From: Nitrospiraceae bacterium
GTDB lineage: Bacteria; Nitrospirota; Thermodesulfovibrionia; UBA6902
Assembly: GCA_003599505.1 (NCBI GenBank)
Contig: QZKO01000023.1
Span: forward strand, 1-55,395
DNA length: 55,395 bases
Direction of reading: 5' to 3'
The position numbers and the translations under genes are program-made. Positions 43,709-50,768 of this stretch are shown here, piece by piece (the first letter of the stretch is position 1; each line of letters starts with the position of its first letter). Below the pieces are notes generated by a model. It did no database searches, had not been told where the DNA came from, and saw only the letters and a list, made by a program, of their open reading frames with translations.

Positions 43709-43778
43709 TACTTACCTCCTTGTATTTTAATTTTAAATCCCATAAGTTTTATTGGTTACATTATCTTTATTTTTAAAA

Positions 43779-43793
43779 GCAACATTCATGCCA
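43779..43793 (-). promoter_or_regulatory. Sigma-54 (-24/-12) promoter of the second PEP-CTERM gene
   Basis: On the minus strand TGGCATGAATGTTGC has the invariant GG and GC 10 bp apart and matches TGGCAC-N5-TTGC with one change. It lies 71 bp before the ATG at 43708, much like the site before the DUF1566 gene. Confidence 0.82.
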
Positions 43794-44140
43794 TTCATTG
43801 TTTTTTCATAACCCCTCAATAATGAATATTATTTTGGATTCACCATCACAATGCCGTTGCCAGTGAATGTAAACCTATCCGACACAGAATAATGCTCAAC
43901 ATTGTTTATTAAATAGTAAAAAAAATATAACCGTATATTTTTATTAACTTTATTTAAAACGTTAAGACAGATGTAACTATTTTTTCTAAAAGTAAAGAAA
44001 ATCGACACCTTTTAGTGAGACCCTGTTGTTCGATTAATAAATTTAATTGTATAGATTTCCATACAGTTCCACTGTCTTCAAGGATGAACAACTTACACAT
44101 TTTATCTCTAACTAATGGTAAGTTAATAATAATTTATTGA

Positions 44141-44156
44141 TAGCACGTTTATTGCA
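44141..44156 (+). promoter_or_regulatory. Weak sigma-54-like site upstream of the Fn3 lipoprotein gene
   Basis: TAGCACGTTTATTGCA has the spacing and -12 element of a sigma-54 promoter, but the first G of the -24 GG is A. It is 237 bp before the chosen ATG, so it would give a long leader. Confidence 0.4.
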
Positions 44157-44392
44157 ACTATCCCTCAAACTAAGAAATTGAATTATATGATTATTTACTT
44201 TAAAACCATAGCAAGGTCTGCTTTTTTCCTGACCAATACCAGTAAACATTTAACTGTAAGGCAACCTAACTCTATTGTAAAAAAAATAAACATATTGTGA
44301 CTGTGGACACATAAACATGATTGGCTAAATTTTATTATATGAATATGGAAATCACAAATTTAAATAAGCGCTTCTCACTCGGGAGGACAATT

Positions 44393-44785
44393 ATGCCGGC
44401 AAAAGAAAAAATACTGTTAATATTTGCGGCCGTAATACTAATGTCATCGGTTGCGGGATGCGGGGGTGGTGGTGGTGGTGGTGGCTTGTCGGGGAATAAC
44501 GGTGAAAATTCGGGCTCAATACCGAATTCCGGCAGCACTATTTCTCTCTCATGGGATGCTCCGGCAACCAACAGCGACGGCACTCCCTTGACTGACTTGG
44601 CCGGATATAAAATATATATTGGAACTTCAACAGGTATTTACTCGGAAATCGTAGATGCCGGTAACGTAAGCGCCTACACTATTGAAAATTTAACCCCTGG
44701 GGTCTATTATTTTGTTGTAGTTGCATATAATACGTCCGGCAATGAAAGTGATTTTTCAAACGAGGTGGCTTTAACTGTCACCTGA
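44393..44785 (+). CDS. Lipoprotein with one fibronectin type III domain
   Basis: I start at ATG 44393, which has GGGAGG 7 nt upstream and begins a lipoprotein signal: MPAKEKILLIFAAVILMSSV followed by AGC, then a run of Gly from a GGT repeat (about 44463-44485). After a Ser/Asn-rich linker comes one Fn3 domain (about residues 48-130): ISLSWDAPATNSDG, LAGYKIYIGTSTG and PGVYYFVVVAYNTSGNES. Fn3 domains bind polysaccharide or protein at the surface. It has no PEP-CTERM tail. It faces epsI convergently, and its place beside the exosortase operon suggests a link to EPS anchoring (inference). Confidence 0.85.
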   Translation: MPAKEKILLIFAAVILMSSVAGCGGGGGGGGLSGNNGENSGSIPNSGSTISLSWDAPATNSDGTPLTDLAGYKIYIGTSTGIYSEIVDAGNVSAYTIENLTPGVYYFVVVAYNTSGNESDFSNEVALTVT

Positions 44786-44805
44786 GGTTGGAAAAAGCCG
44801 GTTTA

Positions 44806-45432
44806 TTATTCAGGCAAATAACCTGCCAAAAGAGGCAGGAAATCCTGAATGGCGGCCTCTAAAACAAACTTTGCCTCGCCTTTATCTTTTTCAACCGGTG
44901 TCGAAAACCTTATAAAGGCCGCGTCGTTTCTCCCATACCTTACTGAATTCAGTATCATATATAATTTCAAGACATATTCGTTGGTAATAAACGCATCTTT
45001 TATTTGATACCAGTAAATAAACACTTCCCTCTCCGTACCTTTCCGGTAAACGGCCTCTGTAACATCAATCTTTCCTACTCCGTCAATATTGAAACTCCTT
45101 GTCTTCTCGGAAAGCCTGAACCATCCGCCGCCGGGAAGACAATGTTTCGGCGAATGAATCTGCGCCCCTTCCTTCTGGGCGCCGTAATAACCGATATACA
45201 GGTTGATCACGTTATCCCCTTTTTTATATTCTCTCGCCATGTACTCGCTCGCCCGCAGCTTATCAAGCACCTTATCGTCGAAATAATATGCCTTCCCTTC
45301 CCATCCCTTCCACTGAAGCGGAAATTCATCAAATGCTTTCTTCATAGGCACTATTTCATGGAACGGGAATACCTTGATATACAACGCGAACGCGATGATA
45401 ATGATGGATGAAACAATTAATCTTCTGTTCAT
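44806..45432 (-). CDS. epsI: EpsI family protein of the exosortase A system
   Basis: 208 residues: one N-terminal membrane anchor (about 5-22, VSSIIIIAFALYIKVFPF), then a periplasmic EpsI domain with FPLQWKGWEGKAYYFDD, INLYIGYYGAQKEGAQIHSP, KHCLPGGGWF and EVFIYWYQIKDAFITNEY. EpsI is the usual partner of EpsH/XrtA, either as a separate protein or fused to it, and is needed for EPS formation in studied systems; its chemistry is unsettled. It begins 2 bp after xrtA and ends the operon. Confidence 0.93.
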   Translation of the reverse strand: MNRRLIVSSIIIIAFALYIKVFPFHEIVPMKKAFDEFPLQWKGWEGKAYYFDDKVLDKLRASEYMAREYKKGDNVINLYIGYYGAQKEGAQIHSPKHCLPGGGWFRLSEKTRSFNIDGVGKIDVTEAVYRKGTEREVFIYWYQIKDAFITNEYVLKLYMILNSVRYGRNDAAFIRFSTPVEKDKGEAKFVLEAAIQDFLPLLAGYLPE

Positions 45433-45434
45433 CG

Positions 45435-46271
45435 TTATCCTTTGCTCTTGACCTTTCCAAGAACCACGGCGGACAATATCAGCAGCGCGATCGCTACGCC
45501 GAATATCATAAGCCCCCCGAATTCGTGAAAGAAACCTTCTGCTGCTGCGGCTCCATGTCTATCAGCAAGAACGCCCGTGCCTATAATCCTTAAGGCGTTC
45601 ACAAACACGGCGATCGGGACCGCGAGAACAACAAGTATAAACTTTTTTATCCGTCCCTTCTGCGTCAAATATGCAAGGGCTGTTGACAGGGCGAGCAGAG
45701 AAACAACAGACCTTATCCCGCTGCACGCGTCCGCTACCTCAAGCGTCGTACCCGCGAGATGGATAATATTCCCTTCCCGCAAAACAAGAACGCCTGTTAA
45801 GGACAGAAATTCTACCGAGAACTTTGACACAAAGAGCTTCAAAGGAAATGCGACAGAATCATAAAGCAGGTAAGGCATCGGTATCATGAATACAAGATAA
45901 ATGAACGGGAAAGACACGGCTTTGAAAAATCCGGGGCCGAACGAAAATATCACTGCCCCCGCAAGCACAACAAGCATCGAAAGCCTCATGGAGAACGACT
46001 CGCCCGAAAGATTGCCGATCAGGAAAATGACGAGTCCGGAAAACAATATTAAAAGACCCCAGTTCGACGGAGTTATGACAGCCGATTTCAAATTATCTTT
46101 TTTCTGCCAAAGCAGATAACCGGATATGAAAGGTATCAGAAAACCATGGGAGTAATTCTCGTCGTTGTACCAGTCCAAAACTACCTTGTAAGCGGTATCC
46201 CAGTACAAAAATCCAAAGGCGATCAGAGAGAATATGACCGGTACGATGTGGATTCTCTTATAATTTTTCAT
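45435..46271 (-). CDS. xrtA: Exosortase A (EpsH/XrtA)
   Basis: Membrane cysteine protease/transpeptidase-like enzyme that processes PEP-CTERM proteins. I start at ATG 46271, with GTGGAG 6-7 nt upstream, giving 278 residues; the frame is open further upstream, but that part reads as noncoding. About eight TM segments. The catalytic triad is visible: Cys183 in VADACSGIRSVVS, Arg228 in FVNALRIIG and His249 in AEGFFHEFGGLM. HGFLIPFISGYLLW near the N-terminus is also conserved. Followed 2 bp later by epsI. The window contains at least two substrates. Confidence 0.96.
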   Translation of the reverse strand: MKNYKRIHIVPVIFSLIAFGFLYWDTAYKVVLDWYNDENYSHGFLIPFISGYLLWQKKDNLKSAVITPSNWGLLILFSGLVIFLIGNLSGESFSMRLSMLVVLAGAVIFSFGPGFFKAVSFPFIYLVFMIPMPYLLYDSVAFPLKLFVSKFSVEFLSLTGVLVLREGNIIHLAGTTLEVADACSGIRSVVSLLALSTALAYLTQKGRIKKFILVVLAVPIAVFVNALRIIGTGVLADRHGAAAAEGFFHEFGGLMIFGVAIALLILSAVVLGKVKSKG

Positions 46272-46350
46272 AACGACTCCACGCGGAAAGGACTTCACCG
46301 CAAAGGGGGGAGAGCGCCGTCCGTTTCTATGAAAAACCGGCAGCGCAAAA

Positions 46351-46720
46351 TCAGTATCTTGCCCAATACCATAAAAGCTTTGTGTATTCGTAAAACAGCA
46401 ATTCAAACAGCCCGGAATGCTTCCATAAGCGCGATAAATGGATTAGATTTGTAAACACTGAATCGGAAGGGACAAAAATAAATTTCATCTGTTCATCCGG
46501 AGACGACAGCTTACTGAATTTTACTCCCTATCACCATGATCCTGTCGGCATATCCTGCTGTGAACAGTTCAGCGGCCTTCGGTACTCTATCTCCCGCAAT
46601 ATCCCCGCTTAACACTATTATAATATCCGCTTTGCCGGGATTATCCTTAAAAGCGAGAAAATCATAACCTGATTTTATTAAATAAGAATTGGTAAGGAAA
46701 AGCAGCAACAGTACTGCAAC
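46351..46720 (-). pseudogene. YdcF/DUF218 (ElyC-SanA type) gene with internal deletion and frameshift
   Basis: The minus strand first reads a TM segment and the DUF218 entry region (about 46720-46511): AVLLLLFLTNSYLI, then KADIIIVLSGDIAG, RVPKAAELFTAGYADRIMVI and a stop. In the next frame the typical DUF218 end appears (about 46515-46351): DEQMKFIFVPSDSVFTNLIH, LSRLWKHSGLFELLFYEYTK, LLWYWARY, stop. The middle, which carries the conserved Ser/Asn and His region, is absent. So both ends of one gene survive around a deletion. YdcF-type proteins often stand next to xrtA and may take part in envelope polymer synthesis. An 80-bp spacer leads to xrtA. Confidence 0.72.
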
Positions 46721-46802
46721 AGTTTCGCGGGGGTTCCTTCGCCCCGCCCGGAAGGACCGCAAGTCTCGCGATGACGACTCCGTACTCGCAGGGTCCGGAA
46801 TG

Positions 46803-48260
46803 CTAATTAATTGTCCCGCGTAAATACTGAGGAGGTCCCGGAGAACCGGCGGCATCATATTCAAACGCCCCGATGTCATAACCGCCGCTCTTAGGCCTCG
46901 CGACACCGAGATAATCCGTTGTAATGCCGGTATTGACTCCCATATCAATCAGAGGTGAACTGCTTTGTAACCTGAAATCAGCGGTCTCAGGGTTCGTCAT
47001 CACCGGACTTGAATTAGTAAAAGCGTAGCTCCCCGTCTTCCCGGGACTGACAGGATAAACATAATTAGTCTCAATAGTGCCGGAAACTGAAGTTGCGATA
47101 TTCCCGCTGCTGTTGCCGGCGTTGTTATAGAAAATATTATTTCTTATTATTCCACCCCCCCTTAATCCCGCATTCGCTTGAGAACCCGGCACGGTATTAC
47201 TGTATATCACATTATGATAAAATTCATGTCCCGTACCGTTCAGAGAAACCCCATCAGCTCCCCATGTGGCCGGATTTTTGGCATTTCCATAAATCAGGTT
47301 GTTCCAAATCTTCCAGTTTTTCTGATCCTTACTGCCACCCTGGATCAACAGGCCATACCATCCGTTATTGTAAATTTCATTGTTCCATACTTCGAAATCA
47401 GTCGACGGGTAAGAATTATTAGAACCGATCCCGTTGCCCCAGTTGTCATGAATCTTATTATGATGAATTCTTACGTATTGAGTATCCTTCCAGTCAAGCC
47501 CGTCTTCATAATTATCATGCATGTTGTTGTAGGCAATTTCTAAATACTTATAAAAAGTATTGACGTTTATAAACGCATCTTCAGCTACGTCGTAGACTTC
47601 ATTATTATATATATATATTTTTTCGTTCCAGCTTGCCGCCGCCGGACTCCCGTCGAAATTGTAAGCGCCAATTCCACCTCCGCTGCCTGCTGCACTATTT
47701 GGATCTGTCTCATAGGCCCCCATAGTATGAATTACGTTGTTGCTTATAGTCACGTTCTTGCCGGTGTTGATTGCAATACCCACAAAGCCATTATATATCT
47801 CACAATTGTCTATTACTGCTGGGTTATCGTCGATCCTGATACTTGTACCCCAAACCAGTTTTCTTGAAGGACCGCTTGATACCCTGAGCCTGGAAATAGT
47901 TACGCCTTTCACCCCGCTTTGAATTCTGATATTAATGGTTGCGGTCCAATCGAACGCGAGCAAAGGCCTGTTATTGTAATCATCGGCTGTAATAGTAAGG
48001 TTGGCATGATTAACCGGATTGTTTATATATATCGTCCTGGAGCTTAAATTATAGGTTCCAGATTTAATTTTAACGGTATCTCCCGCGGTTACTTTGTTAT
48101 CCAACACATATTGAATGGTCGCGCATTCAGATGTGGCTGAACCGCATGCCGAACTATCTGTCCCGTTTGTTGCGACATAATATGTAGCCGCAAAGACCGG
48201 CGCATTACCCAAAATAAAAGACATTGAAAATGCAGCAAGTTTCAGCATAATGTTCTTCAT
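46803..48260 (-). CDS. Exported right-handed parallel beta-helix protein
   Basis: A 485-residue protein with a signal peptide (about 1-24, LAAFSMSFILGNAPVFAATY), then DUF1565-like YYVATNGTDSSACGSATSEC and beta-helix repeats rich in Asn-Asn and Ile (IYNGFVGIAINTGKNVTISN, HHNKIHDNWGNGIGSNNSY, KIWNNLIYGNAKNPA). The end has the choice-of-anchor Q motif PLIDMGVNTGITTDYLGVAR, then YDIGAFEYD. Pectate-lyase-like helices bind or cut polysaccharide. No PEP-CTERM tail is present although it lies in the exosortase operon; the end after GAFEYD is short (AAGSPGPPQYLRGTIN) and abuts repeat-like sequence at 46720-46802, so the tail may have been lost. Confidence 0.88.
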   Translation of the reverse strand: MKNIMLKLAAFSMSFILGNAPVFAATYYVATNGTDSSACGSATSECATIQYVLDNKVTAGDTVKIKSGTYNLSSRTIYINNPVNHANLTITADDYNNRPLLAFDWTATINIRIQSGVKGVTISRLRVSSGPSRKLVWGTSIRIDDNPAVIDNCEIYNGFVGIAINTGKNVTISNNVIHTMGAYETDPNSAAGSGGGIGAYNFDGSPAAASWNEKIYIYNNEVYDVAEDAFINVNTFYKYLEIAYNNMHDNYEDGLDWKDTQYVRIHHNKIHDNWGNGIGSNNSYPSTDFEVWNNEIYNNGWYGLLIQGGSKDQKNWKIWNNLIYGNAKNPATWGADGVSLNGTGHEFYHNVIYSNTVPGSQANAGLRGGGIIRNNIFYNNAGNSSGNIATSVSGTIETNYVYPVSPGKTGSYAFTNSSPVMTNPETADFRLQSSSPLIDMGVNTGITTDYLGVARPKSGGYDIGAFEYDAAGSPGPPQYLRGTIN

Positions 48261-48367
48261 TCTTCAACCTCCAAATAAATTTTCTTCTATCTATTAGAAT
48301 AATTCAAGACCCCATCATAATATGTGACTGACATCACCAACCTGCTTCCTTGTATGAAGCGCTGAAA

Positions 48368-49543
48368 TCATACAGAATCAAGGTGTTTTTCTATTATTTC
48401 ACTGACCTCTTCTCCTCTTGCTTCCCAGGTGTCTTTTTTAACGAGCCTTTGCCTGTTCTGAATGAATGCCTCCGTATTAAATGCAAAAGACTTTTCTATT
48501 TTACTTAAAAAATCTGAATGACCATACCCTATCATCACGGCATCCGGATTTATTTTGTTAAACTCCTCAACAGGGGGCAGTGCTGAAGAAACGACCGGCT
48601 TGCCCATAGCAAGGTACTCTTTCAGTTTTACAGGAAAGACATGCCGGGTCAATTCATTAAGCAAGAACGGGATGAGAGCAACATCAAACTTTTTACCATA
48701 AGCCGGCAATTCAGAGAAAGGTCTCTGACCCAAAAAATGTATATTGGGCTCATTATCAAACAAGGAAATATCGACTACAGTCTTCCCGATAATAACAAAT
48801 GACCAGTCCCTCCTTTGTTTGACAAGATAATGTATCAGGTCCAAATCCATCCACCTGTCAACCGCTCCGAAGTACCCTATCACCGGCCCTTTAATATTTA
48901 TTATGTCTTCGGGAATCGTTAGAGCAGGGTCCTGAGCTTTAGAGAAATTATCATAATCAACCCCGTGCATGCTCAAGTAGAACGACGAGTTGATTTTTTT
49001 CTTCTCTTCCAGTATTTGTGGGGAGGTTGCAAAGCCCAATGTTACTTTCTTGAGAATCTCCATTTCCATCCTTTTAATAGAACTTCTGTCAACTCCCGGA
49101 AATTGTGAATGCTCATCTGTGCAGTAATAAACAGACAATACCTCCTTTAATCTGCCGACGACCCCATACATTGACGGCAGGAATATAAAAAGAATCGGTT
49201 TCCTGAAACCAAGAAAAAGACAGACGGCTCTGATATATAAAACAAGGAGCATCTGATTCAGCTTGCTTACAACCGGGACGTGATGGAATGGAATAACTAC
49301 CGGACTTATGACATAGAACCTTTCATTAATTTTCTTTGGTAACCTGAAAAACCGCTTCACTTTCCTTAAGATACGTCCCATATCATTTTTATTCATGCGG
49401 GGACTGCGCAAACCGACGGATTCGACATACAGAACGCGGTTATGTACGGACAACTGACCGGCAATATGGTCCGTGCTTATCTTGCAGTCCGTCAAATTAT
49501 AATCGTGACCTGCCATGTAGATTATGTCGTGGTTTTTAAGCAT
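48368..49543 (-). CDS. Glycosyltransferase family 4/1-type (GT-B fold)
   Basis: A 391-residue GT-B protein. The C-terminal donor-binding half is clear: GPVIGYFGAVDRWMDLDLI, WSFVIIGKTVVDISLF, NIHFLGQRPFSELPAY and FPVKLKEYLAMGKPVVSS. The N-terminal half has VHNRVLYVESVGLRSPR and CTDEHSQFPGVD, as in the exosortase-associated GT subfamilies. It adds a sugar to the lipid-linked EPS unit at the cytosolic face. Only 1 bp separates it from the preceding glycosyltransferase. Donor and acceptor unknown. Confidence 0.88.
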   Translation of the reverse strand: MLKNHDIIYMAGHDYNLTDCKISTDHIAGQLSVHNRVLYVESVGLRSPRMNKNDMGRILRKVKRFFRLPKKINERFYVISPVVIPFHHVPVVSKLNQMLLVLYIRAVCLFLGFRKPILFIFLPSMYGVVGRLKEVLSVYYCTDEHSQFPGVDRSSIKRMEMEILKKVTLGFATSPQILEEKKKINSSFYLSMHGVDYDNFSKAQDPALTIPEDIINIKGPVIGYFGAVDRWMDLDLIHYLVKQRRDWSFVIIGKTVVDISLFDNEPNIHFLGQRPFSELPAYGKKFDVALIPFLLNELTRHVFPVKLKEYLAMGKPVVSSALPPVEEFNKINPDAVMIGYGHSDFLSKIEKSFAFNTEAFIQNRQRLVKKDTWEARGEEVSEIIEKHLDSV

Positions 49544-49544
49544 T

Positions 49545-50768
49545 CTATTGATTGCTTATGAGCTTCTCGTATATTTCCTCATAACGGGGTGTCAGGACCT
49601 TCCACTCCCTTTCTTCTCTTACCCATTTCATACCGTTTGCTTTGAGTTTTTCATAAAGTGCAGGTTCTTTCATCAGCCGCATAATTTTATCCACCAAAGC
49701 ATCTTCGTTTTCACACTCAAATAATAACCCGTTATATCCGTCTGTTATCAGCTCCATTAAGCCTCCGACGTTGCTTCCTATACACACCTTTCCCATCGAC
49801 ATTGCTTCAAGGGGCTTTAAAGGAGTGACCGCCTGATTTATTTTTGCGTTAATCCTCGGAAAAACAAAAACATCAATAACCGAATAATAGTTCAGTATCT
49901 CATCATGCGGGACCCTGCCGGTGAAAATTACCTTGCCGGTCAATCCGAGCTCTTTTGACATGACCTCAAGATTATTTTTCTCGGTCCCCTCCCCGACAAT
50001 AAATAAAACCGTCATAGGTTCTCTAAGGTTAATCTCTCTGAAAGCCTTTATTAGATGTTTCAGCCCCTCAAGTTTACGGATGGACCCTATATACCCGATG
50101 ACAAGATGATCTTCAAGTCCGAACCTTGCAAGAAGTTCATCGTCCTTTTCCGCCGGCCGGAAATTGCCGGTATCGACCCCGTTCGGAAGAATATCTATTT
50201 TCGCACCAGGAATACCTCTCGAAACAATTTCTCTCTTTATTCCTTCTGATATCGCAATAACCCCTGAAGCATTTTGAATGGCCTTCATCTCCAACCGCCA
50301 TATCATTCTGTATTTTAATGAATCAGGCTTAAGCCCTTCATCAACAACTGCGCTCTCGCCCCAAAGGCTCCTGAGCTCATATATCGAAGGAATACGTGTT
50401 TTAGCTGATGCGTAGTTGGCTGCAAGCCCGTTTGTGTATGAAGAATGGGCGTGAATAATGTCCGGTTTCTCGCTCTGCACAATTTCAAGCACGGCTTTTT
50501 TGTACATGTTCAGCATCTTGACCCTGGTCAGATAAGACGCTACTTTGTTCATGTCCTTTTCAGGACGCCTTATATGGTTGGTCCTGAAATATGTTATGCC
50601 GTTGATATTCTCTTTTCCCGTTTGAAGGCCCCCACCTTTAAAAAAAGGTGAGGTTACGACAACCGGATTGATTCCATGCTTCTTCTGGTTCTCAACAATA
50701 TATTTGGCCCTTATTGTATAACCCGCCAGATCAGGAATCGACGTCTCTAAAACATGCAGGATTTTCAT
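49545..50768 (-). CDS. Exosortase A-associated glycosyltransferase (GT4, Daro_2409-like)
   Basis: 407 residues beginning MKILHVLETSIPDLAGYTIR, the opening typical of the PEP-CTERM/exosortase-associated glycosyltransferase group. Acceptor half: HAHSSYTNGLAANYASAKTR and IYELRSLWGES. Donor half: IDILPNGVDTGNFRPAE, HLVIGYIGSIRKLEGLKHLI, VIFTGRVPHDEILNYY and PLKPLEAMSMGKVCIGSNVG, with the ExxxxxxE region. It overlaps the heparinase-like gene by 4 nt (ATGA). Confidence 0.92.
   Translation of the reverse strand: MKILHVLETSIPDLAGYTIRAKYIVENQKKHGINPVVVTSPFFKGGGLQTGKENINGITYFRTNHIRRPEKDMNKVASYLTRVKMLNMYKKAVLEIVQSEKPDIIHAHSSYTNGLAANYASAKTRIPSIYELRSLWGESAVVDEGLKPDSLKYRMIWRLEMKAIQNASGVIAISEGIKREIVSRGIPGAKIDILPNGVDTGNFRPAEKDDELLARFGLEDHLVIGYIGSIRKLEGLKHLIKAFREINLREPMTVLFIVGEGTEKNNLEVMSKELGLTGKVIFTGRVPHDEILNYYSVIDVFVFPRINAKINQAVTPLKPLEAMSMGKVCIGSNVGGLMELITDGYNGLLFECENEDALVDKIMRLMKEPALYEKLKANGMKWVREEREWKVLTPRYEEIYEKLISNQ

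Larger units (their letters stand above)
43709..44392. other. 684-bp AT-rich divergent intergenic region
   Basis: Between the PEP-CTERM gene (minus) and the Fn3 lipoprotein (plus). It holds the sigma-54 box at 43779-43793, a weaker GG-N10-GT site on the minus strand near 43850-43864, a plus-strand sigma-54-like site at 44141-44156 and a small palindrome ACAGTTCCACTGT at 44065-44077. No coding frame or structured RNA could be supported. Its length suits activator and bending-protein sites. Confidence 0.5.

Noticed and set aside
46272-46406. N-terminal extension of the exosortase frame
   Set aside because: Begins with a rare start, overlaps the YdcF remnant and lacks homology; the ATG at 46271 has a ribosome site and fits family length.
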